Shown here in pieces: positions 47,782 to 60,194 of a stretch of 64,000 nucleotides of DNA. Below the pieces are notes generated by a model. The model saw only the letters and a list, made by a program, of their open reading frames with translations, did no database searches and was not told the DNA's origin. The position numbers and the translations under genes are program-made. This stretch comes from Pelodera strongyloides. Its lineage: Eukaryota > Nematoda > Chromadorea > Rhabditida > Rhabditidae. Each line of letters starts with the position of its first letter. Position 1 is the stretch's first letter. The stretch spans positions 1-64,000 of the forward strand of contig JAANDG010000135.1 in NCBI GenBank assembly GCA_036852015.1, given 5' to 3'.

Positions 47782-47882
47782 GCGTGAAAATGGCGTGTAT
47801 CTAGCAACGGAGTGGCATGCAAAATGCGTGTCGTTTCACGCGGCTTGCACGCCGTTCCGTTGCGCTGGCACACCATTTTCAC
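47782..47882. mobile_element. Imperfect foldback sequence
   Basis: gtgaaaatggcgtgtatctagcaacgg on the left pairs imperfectly with ccgttgcgctggcacaccattttcac on the right (shown as motifs gtgaaaatgg / ccattttcac and gcaacgga / tccgttgc). GC-richer than its surroundings; only one copy seen. Confidence 0.5.
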
Positions 47883-48960
47883 TTAGAAAACCTAACAAAA
47901 GAACAACATTCCTGAGCTTTATCTAAAAAAATAGTGTGTGTATGAATTATTATCGCACTCACTAAATTTCTTTCTGGGAAACAGAAGCGAGTAAAAAGCT
48001 GGCTGATAAGGGGAGATGTGAGATTCAGAACCAAAAACTACGCGAGATTATTGGTCTCACGAAGGCGAATGGCAAATCAATACTGTATATAAGAGAGATC
48101 AATAACTTCCCAACAACCGTAGTTTCAATATTTTTACCGCAGCTGAGTAAATATTTGAGGAAAAGTAGTACGTAATCAAAAGTAAATAAACATTATGATT
48201 ATGGACCCACAAATAGTAATGTTGTGTAGTGGGTGCACAGAAAACTAATAAAGACGTTATTATCAGCAGAAAATTTCAATCAAGAAGACAACAAGTACAG
48301 TAACTAATTAATATAACTAATAACTAATACAATAAGTAGTACAAAGGTGATTATAGTCTATAGTACCTAAGAAGCGGCTATACTATGTGACAGTTACGGC
48401 TGCAATCGAAAGTCCGTAGTAGAAGTCATGCTAATATATTATTTAAAAAAAGATATTGACGATTTTCGGTAATATTTGTGATAGTACACTGCTTAAGTTT
48501 CTTGTGAGTTAACTTGGTCACTACACATAGTATTGTAAAATAGTTTCTCTTCACTTCTACTACTCACAGGGATGAATGGCTAGAATTATAATAAATGACG
48601 CTACAGCCTTATGAGGACCATATGTAGAAGGCCAACTGTTGAAAATTGTTTCCTCCGTAATATATAGAAAAAAAGGCAATTTTTGATCGGAAATACTATC
48701 AGAGCTAATTGCACAAACATAGAAAAGGCTCATAATTGCTTCCAAAAAAAAATAAAAAATAATATTTCTATCAAGAATAGTGAGCTACAAATGAGCTTCT
48801 ATCTAGTGATGGAATTCTTCACTGTGAAATGTTTTCATTTTTTTTTCGACTAGCAAAAGCCACGACAGATCAGTAGAAAAGAGGTCCGATAAGAAAGGGA
48901 AAAGAGATGGGAAACGATTGTCTGCATGAAATTAGAGAGGGAATTGAAACAATGGGTTTG

Positions 48961-48994
<34 letters not shown>

Positions 48995-49069
48995 TAGAGA
49001 GAGATGGAAAGAGAGACTGAGAGAGAGAGAGAGAGGGGGGAAAGAGAGAGTGAGAGATAGAGATAGAGT

Positions 49070-49102
<33 letters not shown>

Positions 49103-49103
49103 G
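48961..49103. repeat. (GA)n microsatellite, about 140 bp
   Basis: GA repeats with GATA-type interruptions. Long Leu/Ser frames across it are simple-sequence artefacts. Confidence 0.95.
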
Positions 49104-49250
49104 CGACATGAAGGTTCGTTGAGGTTTCGCTGTAGTACATGTAAAGTATCGTAAAGTACTAGTAGTACATGTTTATAGTTTACATAGATTATTTTACGAG
49201 TTTATTTACAGATCCATAAAACCCCTACGTATAAACCTATGTTGTAATCG

Positions 49251-49690
49251 TTAAAGGATCGCAGTCACTCCAAAATCATCATTTTGCTTCGAGTTTACTT
49301 GAATATAGTTAAGAATAAAGAAAAATACTTTACCAAAACCGAATAATTTGAATTCCAACTCAGGGGGTGAACAAGTAGAAAAGTACTTCTACTTAACTAC
49401 CGCGGGATTATGAAACGTGTAGTGATATGCCTGCAGACCCTTGCAGTATATGTAAAGATATAATATGCATATATTTGCCGAAATAATTTGCATACTCCCG
49501 ATCGGGAAGCAGCTGCATGAACACGTTTCGTGATCCTGCGGTAGTTAAGTAGAACTGCTTTTCTACTTGTTCACTCCCTGAGTTGGAATTCAAATTATTC
49601 GGTTTTGGTAAAGTATTTGTCTCTATTCTTTACTAAATACAAGCAAACTCGAAGAAAAACGACGATTTTGTAGTGACTGCGATCCTTTAA
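49251..49690. mobile_element. Long terminal-inverted-repeat element, 440 bp
   Basis: Left end ttaaaggatcgcagtcact, right end agtgactgcgatcctttaa. Pairing extends far inward: ccaaaaccgaataatttgaa and ttcaaattattcggttttgg, then caagtagaaaagtacttctac against its complement, so each arm is about 190 bp. The centre is about 60 bp and non-coding. Ends in TTAA on both sides, consistent with a TTAA or TA target. Confidence 0.9.
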
Positions 49691-50786
49691 TGTTTATACG
49701 ACGTAAGCATTAAAAAGACCAATTACTAAAATTCAATAAAATCCAAGGACACTGCACGCAAAACGTGAAATTTTTGATTTAATTAAACGAATAAATATTT
49801 AATAAACAGGTGGAATAAGATTAAAAAAAGTATTTTGGGTGTTTATTCGTTGCTTTCATGGAGAGCAAACCCAAAAGCAATGGCCTTGATCTGGAGCCTT
49901 TTTACATTCCTACAAGAAGGTAACCAAGGTAAAGAGAGAAAAATAGAAAAATAGATTTGAAAAGAGGAAATAACTTCGAAAACATAAATCAAATCTATTG
50001 TTGTGTCTTGAAGACAGGTTGTAGTCCCTAATTAGCACTAATTCTTGCAAAAACGTATAAATGACGAGGATGCATGAATAGGAGTTAATCACACAGAAAA
50101 AACGTGAGAACATATGTGAAAGTATACGCAATGTTTGAGACAAATGGTAATTATGTTTTGAAAAAAAATTGTAATAATAAAATTTCATTCAGTTACTTGT
50201 TTTGTATCTAGAGATTCAAGCGCTCACTAATTGTTTCTAGGGAAAATACTAAATACGTAGCATAGCTTACTCCGAATAATAACTAGTCAATTAGTTTAAA
50301 TTCGCGTCAAAAAGCTTCGTCACCAAACGTGGTAATTGACTTTTTAATTATATTTGTGTTCCGCGTAAAAAATGACTAAACGAAAATATTGAGCAATTAT
50401 ATGTTGTTTTTATTACATATTTCGCGCTTCTTCTATCTTTATACCTACTCTTCGCCTATTTCGCTCTAGTTCATCTCTCTCACTCTCTCGCTTTCTCTCT
50501 CTCTCAAGGGGTCAACAATTAGAATTAAAATTACTTACATTCAAAAAATAATTGACAGTAGGTCGACAGGTGCTAGTTGCTAAGAGGTCCAAGCCAGATA
50601 TGAAATCACCCTTGAACTTTTGCCGTCATTTTATTCAATTCAAAATAACAACTTCTTCTTTCGCAACTCATAATCTGAGTTGATTTCATCCACGACTCAG
50701 GCCAGTTATGGTGATTCACCAATAGTGATATAAACAACCTTGCTTATCTATCATTGGAACACAAATTTGATTTCAACTTCCACATA

Positions 50787-50960
50787 TCAATGACTGTGGG
50801 CCAAACCGGCCAAACCATTTAGCGACCACTTATCGACCTCGTGGTAAACGTTGACAAATGGCCGTCGACTGGTCACCAATTTTTTTGTGGCAACCATTTG
50901 GTGACTGGCTACCCCTCGTTTATGTGGTCTCGGAGTTTTCCCGTACTCAGAGGGAGTCCA
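50787..50960. repeat. Dispersed degenerate repeat, copy 1
   Basis: Contains accatttggtgactggct, ggtctcgg and related blocks that recur, diverged, at about 58890-59050 (accatttggcgac, gtgaccggctagcg, ggtctcggga). Class unknown. Confidence 0.5.
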
Positions 50961-52135
50961 ATGGGTAAAACTCACTAATGAAAATCCGCGCATTGGCCGC
51001 GTAAACTGCGGAGTAGAACTCCTTTAGAGTGCGCCGGGGATGCGCGAAAAGGTGTGTTATTCCAGCTAGCGAAGCTCTTGGTGAGGCCGCTTGCACGCAG
51101 TAAAATCAGAGTCCGCCGCCGCACTCTTTTTCTGTGCAGCGACTACGCGAAGCTTTGCGCTAGGAAGACTCGTGAGCTATCAACAATAACACTAGTAATA
51201 ATAATTTTGGCAACCAACTAAAACCAACAAAATAAGTACACATTCGAATTCGCATGGTCATGGAGGTCGAACAAAAGTGGTTAAAAACAAAAATACTTCC
51301 AAAAAAGGATTTAAAAAAGAAGATCGTGATTTAGAAAAGAGTGGGTGTGTCCATAAGTGTTAGTCTTTCTAATGTTTACCCTCATCTCGGTCTGTATCAA
51401 ACAAACCTTTCTTCTTCTTTTTCTCTCGCCGGTGAATCATAATACGATATTACTTAAGCAAATATTTTCGAAAGTTGAAATCCTTCAGTCGCATGACGTG
51501 ATGTCAATTTTGATGCTGGTGAACTTTGTGGGCTTACCCGAGGAACTCCGCGCGGTCACCACACTAAAGATGCCACGCGGCGGCGCATCCGATTTCGGAG
51601 GTTTACTGCGCGAAATGTGCACAATATCCTTTTGCGCGCATGTGGCGCATCTCCCGCCCTCACCAAAAACACTCCACTGTATGTCATGTTTTAGACGCGC
51701 ACCTCTTTCCCGCCTAGGTTGCGCGGCGCTACCGCATAGTTTTGTGAATGCGCCAGACGGCCAGACCGGATATTTTATTCGAATGCAAAACAAATAATAA
51801 TAAATAAATTTACTAGAGCTTCTGCTACGAAGTACTATACTACTACAACTGAAAAGTAAAAATATGAAGATGCTGAAATTAATAATACTAATCGACGGGG
51901 ACGTAAAATACCGATAATCCTAGTCTCAGATTCCCCGAGATGTAAAGAAGCCCTGCAAGTGTATTCCAATAATTGCTGATGGTTGTATTTTGACATAAAA
52001 AAACGGAAAACATCTTTCCCTCATAAAAAATGAAATAATCCGGTTTCGAATTTCTCTGATGTACTGTCTAGCAAAACAAAAAAATGAAAATAATGAAACA
52101 AAACCAGAGATGGTTCAATTTGAGACTAAGCCTTC

Positions 52136-52198
52136 TCTCTCGCTCTCCCTCTCTCTCCCTTTCTCTCTCTATTTGTTTCTCTCTCTCACTCTCTTTCT

Positions 52199-52237
<39 letters not shown>

Positions 52238-52239
52238 TT

Positions 52240-52273
<34 letters not shown>
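52136..52273. repeat. (CT)n microsatellite, about 138 bp
   Basis: CT tract with CCCT interruptions. The two Ser/Leu frames across it are artefacts. Confidence 0.95.
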
Positions 52274-52278
<5 letters not shown>

Positions 52279-52858
52279 TCTCCACATTTTGAACCTTGTG
52301 AAAAAATATGCTTATTTTTGCTTATCTCTCAATTTTTCAAAACTGAATGATCCAGGTCCTCCTGTTTGTCGCATGTCTTGCTTATAAAAATAGCAATGTT
52401 TACAAGATGCTCATTTCATCGAATGCATTAGAGATTAAACAACAATGAGTGACAAACCAAAGGAACTTCTTTAGAATATTACCAGTTACTTTACTTACAA
52501 AACAGTAAATAGCCCGTACTTTGAGTCACGTATTCGCGGCGAACTTACACTGCACTGAAGAAAGTTGGAGTATAAGCGGCACAACTTGTGTGAGCGATAG
52601 GAAAAAAAATCAAGTCTCAATGCCGCTATGAAGATGAGGATAACATATTTGGTAGTTAGTTATGGAAATAAGTAAGAAATATAGACACTATCGTCCTAAA
52701 CTATTTCTACCCAAATAGCATAGAAAGAAGACTTATGTTCATCTTCAAAAAAAAAAAAGATGTAAAACGATTCAACTTTTAAACAGAAAGTCACAATTGA
52801 TGTACAAAGTTCGATCTGAATGTCTAGGATGCATTCTGATTCACACAAAGTTCTTTTC

Positions 52859-53203
52859 TTTAAAGCGAATATGTAGGCACTCAAAATGAGCAAAAAAAAA
52901 GCGAAACTAGCGTTTCCATACCAGACGTTAATTTAAATAGGCGACTGAATATGTAAATACGAAATTGGAATGCGCTGCATCTTGAATCTTGTTATTTGCC
53001 GATTTAAACTGAAATGTATTCAATCGGACCCAAATTTATGCAAGGGTTCCGAATTAGCGTTTACTATGGAAAAGGCGAGCTTTGTAATTGATTTTCTTTT
53101 AAGTGGGTAATTGTAGACAACTTTTGTTATTGTTTCCTTAATGGGCAGCACGCATTCTATTAATACAGCTTAACTTCAAAAAGGGCCTACATATTCCCTT
53201 TAA
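52859..53203. mobile_element. MITE family 2, copy 2
   Basis: Starts tttaaagcgaatatgtaggc and ends gcctacatattccctttaa. It is the reverse-orientation partner of 23055-23421, matching at the ends and at several inner blocks (cactcaaaatgagcaaaa, ggcgactgaatatgtaaat, cattctattaatacagctta). About 345 bp. Confidence 0.87.
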
Positions 53204-53365
53204 TTTGCAAAACATGCAACTCACTTTTGACATAAAAACTAGGCAACGTCTAAAAGAACTTGAAATTTTTAAATTAATACTACTACTGGATTTAGACAAG
53301 TAGAATTAACATTCCGACCATCTTTTACGTATCGTGTAACTAAGTAAGTCAGAAAAACTTGGACG

Positions 53366-56047
53366 TACTAGGGAAGACATCTCCTAGGGTAAAATTGAAG
53401 AATACTACCCCACTGAAGAATACTACCCAAATTGGAAATATACTACCCCAAATGTATGGGGGTAGCATTTTGTAACATGCAAAGTACTACCCCACCATTG
53501 AAGAACACTACCCCTTTTGACAATTTATCACCCCAGTCAAGGGATAGTAAATTGTAAGAAAGGGGTAGTGTTCTTCAATTGTTGGGTAGTGTTCTTCCAT
53601 AGAGGGGTAGTGTTCTTCAATGGCGGGGTAGCGATCTTCAAACCATAGGTAATCTTGAATTACGCTACCCCCTACATGTGAAAATACTAAAAATATTACC
53701 CCCACCCATTGGCTTTAACTACCCCGTGGGAAAAATTCAAAATACTACCCCTACCAATTGAATACGGCTACCCCACCATTGAATACGGCTACCCCACCAT
53801 TGAATACGGCTACCCCACCATTGAATACGGCTACCCCACCATTGAATACGGCTACCCCACCATTGAATACGGCTACCCCACCATTGACCCCACCATTGAA
53901 TACGGCTACCCCACCATTGAATACGGCTACCCCACCATTGAATACGGCTACCCCACCATTGAATACGGCTACCCCACCATTGAATACGGCTACCCACCCA
54001 TTGAATACGGCTACCCCACCATTGAATACGGCTACCCCACCATTGAATACGGCTACCCCACCCTCCACCATTGAATACGGCTACCCACCATTGAATACGG
54101 CTAACCCCACCATTGAATACGGCTACCCCACCCCACCATTGAATACGGCTACCCCACCATTGAATACGGCTAACCCCACCATTGAATACGACTACCCCAC
54201 CATTGAATACGGCTACCCCACATTGAATAACCCCATTGAATACGGCTACCCCACCATTGGCTACCCCCACCATTGATACGGCTACCCCACCATTGAATAC
54301 GGCTACCCCACCATTGAATACGGCTACCCCACCATTGAATATGACTACCCCACCATTGAATATGACGGCTACCCCACCATTGAATACGGCTACCCCACCA
54401 TTGAATATACCCCACCATTGAATACGGCTACCCCACCATTGAATACGGCTTCCCCCACCATTGAATACGGCTACCCCACCATTGAATGCGGCTACCCCAC
54501 CATTGAATACGGCTACCCCACCATTGAATACGGCTACCCCACCATTGAATACGGCTACCCCCACCATTGAATACGGCTACCCACATGAATCGGCTACCCC
54601 CCACCATTGAATACGGCTACCCCACCATTGAATACGGCTACCCCACCATTGAATACCATTGAATACCCCACCATTGAATACATACCCCACCATTGAATAT
54701 CATTTCCCCACCATTGAATACGGCTACCCCACCATTGAATACGGCTACCCCACCATTGAATACGGCTACCCCACCATTGAATACGGCTACCCCACCATTG
54801 AATACGGCTACCCCACCATTGAATACGGCTACCCCACCATTGAATACGGCTACCCCACCATTGAATACGGCTACCCCACCATTGAATACGGCTACCCCAC
54901 CATTGAATACGGCTACCCCACCATTGATATGGCTACCCCACCATTGGAATACGGCTACCCCACCATTGAATACCCCCCCCACCATTGAATACGGCTACCC
55001 CCACCATTACCCCAATACCTACCCCACCATGAATACGGCTACCCCCCACCATTGAATACGGCTACCCCACCATTGAAAATGACTACCCCACCATTGAATA
55101 CGGCTACCCCCACCATTGAATACCTACCCCCCATTGAATACGGCTACCCCACCATTGAACGGCTACCCCACCATTGAATACGGCTACCCCCCCACCATTG
55201 AATACGGCTACCCCACCATTGAATACGGCTACCCCACCATTGAATACGGCTACCCCACCATTGAATACGGCTACCCCACCATTGAATACGGCTACCCCAC
55301 CATTGAATACGGCTACCCCACCATTGAATACGGCTACCCCACCATTGAATACGGCTACCCCACCATTGAATACGGCTACCCCACCATTGAATACGGCTAC
55401 CCCACCATTGAATACGGCTACCCCACCATTGAATACGGCTACCCCACCATTGAATATGAATACACCATTGAATATGCTATCCCACCATTGAATATACCCC
55501 ACCATTGAATACGGCTACCCCACCATTGAATATGAACTACCCCCATTGAATATGACTACCCACACCATTGAATATGAATACCCCACCATTAAACGGCTAC
55601 CCCACCATTGAATACGGCTACCCCACCATTGAATACGGCTACCCCACCATTGAATACGGCTACCCCACCATTGAATACGGCTACCCCACCATTGAATACG
55701 GCTACCCCACCATTGAATACGGCTACCCCACCATTGAATACGGCTACCCCACCATCTTGAATATGACCTACCCCATTGAATATGACTACCCCACCATTGC
55801 CCACCATTGAAATACTACCCCACCATTGAATATGACTACCCCACCATTGAATATCACTACCCCACCAATTGAATATCACTACCCCACTAGAAAGGGGTAG
55901 TATTTTGTAAAGACAAGGGTTAGTATTTTGTAAAATGGGGGCATTTTGCGTGGGGTAATATTTTTCAAAAAGGGGTAGTGTTCTTCAATCCAGGGGGTAG
56001 TGTTCTTCAATTCTACCTAAATTTCTACTAGGGAAGACATCTCCTAG
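53366..56047. repeat. 21-bp minisatellite locus bounded by 22-bp direct repeats
   Basis: Core 53750-55870 consists of about 100 copies of a 21-bp unit (accattgaatacggctacccc, shown less one base). Many consecutive copies are identical, interspersed with deleted or variant ones (gaatatgact). The flanks carry older variants in both orientations (gaagaatactacccc and ggggtagtgttcttcaat). The whole locus is bracketed by an identical 22-bp direct repeat, 53366-53387 and 56026-56047, with core agggaagacatctcct. The unit length keeps four of six frames open in long stretches (PTIEYGY, NTATPPL, VAVFNGG types), but indels break them repeatedly and no start, splice or domain supports coding. Confidence 0.95.
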
Positions 56048-56499
56048 TTCGTTCTCGTTATCATAAAATACGCACTTCACAATCACGAATCACAAGGATT
56101 AAGTCACAAAGAAAACGCGAAAGAAACACAATCTTTTCCATTGTTCTGTTAGGCTATGACGTGTGTCACAATCTAATTTTACAACTATATTACAACTCCA
56201 TACCTTGAACCGAAAATATCGAAAAACAATTACGCAGATAATTTCAAAACTAGGAATACCAAATAGATAGAACAGCAAAATTTGTAGAGGAAAAAAAACT
56301 TAAGAAAAGTCTGTTGCTGGATCTAAAAATATAATTGACTTTCCGTACTTTATAGATTAGGTGGGGCTGTAAAACCAATTCGGTGATGTGCCTATAGGTT
56401 TCTGCTACATTTCTTTCCCTTATCACATATTTTATCTTTAAAAACGGTACTGAGGGAGACTTTTGCAATCGAGTTCATTACGACCTTATTTATAATACG

Positions 56500-56640
56500 C
56501 ACGCGCATGTATACACATACGCATGTATACGCATACGCATGTACGCATGTACGCATGTACGCATGTACGCATGTACGCATGTACGCATGTACGCATGTAC
56601 GCATGTATACGCATAAGCATGTATATGCATTCTATACGCA
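56500..56640. repeat. 8-bp (ACGCATGT)n alternating purine-pyrimidine array
   Basis: The core 56534-56608 repeats acgcatgt about nine times without change; the edges use variants (gtatacgcat). Every step alternates purine and pyrimidine. Confidence 0.95.
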
Positions 56641-59600
56641 TAGGCTGTGGTAAGTGATAGAAATATTATAATATTAAATATGCATGACTCCAACGTGAAT
56701 GAAATAATAGACAACATAATTCCTCAGTACTACCAACAACGTCTTCACTAAGCAACGTATTAATATTTTCGCTGTTTTTTTTGGGTTAGTATCCTGTTCA
56801 CGCATTTCCGGATTAAGTTCTAATTTTATAGCAAAAAAGATGTATCGCACCATTTTTAGGTTGTGACGCATTAATATACTTGTGATCGAGTTATTGCGAA
56901 CGTGTACAAAAATAACCATTGATTTGTGCACATTTTTTATACTATGCTCCAAATCAATTTACGTACCGTTTCTGAGTAGGTGAAGTACAAGCAGTTTACC
57001 ATAGTTTCCACTAGTATAAAAATTAACAAAGACTTGTAAGATTGGTCGGAAAACCTTCCATCACAAAAAAAAGAAGGAAAATATCCAAAAATAGTTTGTT
57101 AACCAAACAAACATTTCCCAAGTATTCCCCAAATTGTCATGTTTATAAAAGTGAAAATCACATGCAAAAACTGGATGAAAACAGAAAAATAGGGACGAAT
57201 TTTTGAAATTCCAAAAAAAAGATAAAATCGAAATTTGTTTCTGAAAAAAATATGGTGTGATTGATCTTTGATAGAGAAAAGAGGAAAACTTATTGACATT
57301 TTAGTATAATAATAAAACAAAAAGGTCTCTAGTCTCTAAAATCCAAAAATTCTAAAATCCAAGCTCTAAAACCCAAAAATTTCTAAAATCCAAAAATTTC
57401 AAAGTTTGGTTTGTTTCGTATGTTTTTTTTCGTTTCCCGCGCAGAAAAAGTAAAACAAGTTTTGGGAACGCGAGTGCACAACACAGGTTTATTGACAGTG
57501 TTATGAGGTTGTGAAACAGTCATAATAGGAGTATATTGCTATGTTATTCACACCAATTATTTTTACTTTTTTTTTGGTCGACAAACGTTTCAAACAAAAA
57601 TGGAAATAGATAGAAAAAAGTGTTTGATTAGTGTAAAAAGCTGAAAACTTCCAAGTATGCGAGGTAAGCTAAAGATCGACATATTTTGGCTATTTTTTTA
57701 CTTCAAACACGTAAAGATGCATCGTTTGAAATGTTCAAGATCAGTTAAAAAATACCGACGCATAATAGAAGTTCCACGGTGTACGCACACGTGCGGGCAA
57801 CAGACGACAGTAATCAAAATTTACGTTCAATCTTGGTTCGGTTGACTAGAATTGAATAGCAAACAATTCATGCTATTCAAGGATAGGACGCCGTGTAGGT
57901 AAATCGCTGTTCCTTTGAAATGGAATCCTTAAAGTTTGAAAAATATTGATGGACTGAAGGGTTTGTCTATCGGAATATTAGGAAAAGAATGTCTTTTGAT
58001 ATTTGCCTCATCCAGCATGACTGCGTGACCTTCAACTGACGTTGTTCCAGTTTCTAGATGTTAAATGCCAACGCGCCGTTGCAATAAATAACATAAAAAA
58101 TGGCAAATATTGTCTGAATTGCGAGATATTTCCCCTTGGAATATTAGACAGAAAAGAGAATCTGAATCACAGTTTTCCATCCAAACATTCAACACTTTTG
58201 AACGCCAACAAACAGTCAGAAATTGAGGAAATGTTTGATAACAAATTTTGGAGGGCACATGCAAGAGAATATTGTTATTGAATTAAGAAAAGGGGACGGT
58301 TACTGATTCTTCTTCACATTTTGGAAGTCATACAGTATGCGCTTACAATTAGGGAGAAACATTGTGATTTATTATAAATCATTACAAATCTCATGCTTAT
58401 CAAAATATTATGACTTTTCATAAACATCAAGCTTATTTAAACCAATTTAAACTAACAATTACAATCCATAAGATAAGCAAGTTTTGTGCTATATTTTTTT
58501 CGTAATGCATAAAAAAAAAACAATCGAAAAAATCAATCGTTCCTGTATAAAATCATCGTCTGTTTTAAATTGATATTCGATATATAAGACTATAAAACAG
58601 CTAAAAGACAAAGAAGAACTAAATGTCAATCGCTCTGTTCTCATGATGAGAACTATAAAAGTTGTACATGTTGAAGTTGTTAAATTGCAATTAAGAGGGG
58701 AGAGAAAGTTATTGTTTTTATCTTATTTCTGCATACTTATTTACATTTTTTCATGAAACAAAGGTTAGACTAAAAAAAGTTTTCGACAAAAGGCAATAAA
58801 ACCAATGGGGAGTCTGTTCCACAGAAATGATATCCACATTCCTAATCCTTATAAGGTCAGTTGAGTGGGAGAAAACCAGTTGTGTCTACTCTTCCAAACA
58901 TACGAAACGGAGAGACCATTTGGCGACTTCTTGATGACCAACTTTTCTCGAAAACCGTGTTCTACCAAGTGATTTTTTCAGTGGAAACTATTTCGTGACC
59001 GGCTAGCGTCGGCTTTTCCTCGGTCTCGGGACTCATTCCTTTTTCCTGCGTTACTCTATATTATATCTTCTTTCAAGTGTCAAAACATAAAAAGAAAAAT
59101 TAACATTTAAAAACGATTTACACAAAATATATTTAAAAAAATTGATCAGCTGAAAATTATTCGTTGTCACAACGATTAGATCAACTCATACACAAATTGA
59201 CCATCAAAAAGACCGACCTTTTCGCATGATTCACTTGAATTTTTAATGGTTTTCGGACGGCAATTATGTCACCTTTTTGTATGCTAGCATCAGATTTGTG
59301 AGTGATTTCCAATAGCGTTTTTTTAGGAATGAAGCAGCCATTATTTTTCAATTTTTAAAGGGATTTGCCGTGTTCATTTTTACGTTTTTATAAGGGAACA
59401 TAAGTATATCAGCAATAAAATAATGTCGCTTTGCAAGTTTTGATAGATCAACTTTCATTTGCGCTCACTAGTTGTTACTAGAATTCTAAGTAGTGCACCA
59501 CAGTTCATTTTGCAACGTCTGGTGACTGCGTTTTCTTTCAATAAAATATGTGTAACTGCAGCTACATCATCCGCTGATTACATTCGTAAGCGCAAATATT

Positions 59601-60194
59601 TGAAAGCAAAATGTTTATTTGAACCCGTAAAGTGAACACGTATAAGAGATCAAAATGCAAGTGAGCTAAATATAAGCTGGGTGCTGGGAAATGGAGACAT
59701 ACAATGAGATAATTTTAGTTGTACCCAGGTTCGGGTGCAGCTCTGAGAATTGCATTTATCAGAATTTGCACTACACTTTTTTTATGAAAAAGCTACAATA
59801 CTACGTAGGCACCCGTCATGACGACCTATAAGACGTGACAACTTAGGGTCTAGCGCTTAGACACCATAACGTACCTCCTGACCCGTGCAGGCTAAGGCAA
59901 CATGATTCATGAAGCAAAGCGCGGGATTTGAATTTTGAATAGTTAATCGATATTGGGTCGCAAATCGGTTGCTGGGAGAGAACTCCCACAATATCCAAAA
60001 AAAAAAAGTTTCCCATTTTCGATGAGGGAATACAAAGAATACATCATAATGACTCAAGCCAATTAAACAAAGTGAAACGAATTAACAAAAGTCTGAATGC
60101 GGAAATCTATAACATCAAGGTTCGAACGACAATGAGAAAATAATCGATAAAGCGCGGAGATCAATCGATATTCGCTAATCGCCCTAATTGCTTA
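56641..60194. other. Gene-poor AT-rich stretch
   Basis: No exon is supported. One 79-codon frame at 58042-58281 (+) has acceptable composition (Cys, Lys, Asn-rich) but no homologue I know and no splice context. Homopolymer A/T runs are common. A diverged partner of the 50787 repeat is at 58890-59050. Confidence 0.4.
58890..59050. repeat. Dispersed degenerate repeat, copy 2
   Basis: Partner of 50787-50960 in the same orientation with several shared blocks but many differences; likely an old interspersed repeat. Confidence 0.45.

Noticed and set aside
51357..51797. 146-aa + ORF and 102-aa antisense ORF
   Set aside because: GC-richer stretch open on both strands, but composition is not protein-like, no homologue is recognised and no exon context exists. 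Kept out for lack of evidence.
48850..52350. Ser/Leu-rich ORFs over the GA and CT tracts
   Set aside because: Simple-sequence microsatellites read as codons.
53709..55879. Long ORFs on both strands encoding PTIEYGY, NTATPPL or VAVFNGG repeats
   Set aside because: They follow from a stop-free 21-bp unit divisible by three. Frames break at each indel, switch between strands, and no start, splice site or flanking domain supports a protein.
58042..58281. 79-aa + ORF as a gene
   Set aside because: Plausible composition but no homologue, promoter or polyadenylation signal; could be chance in AT-rich DNA.
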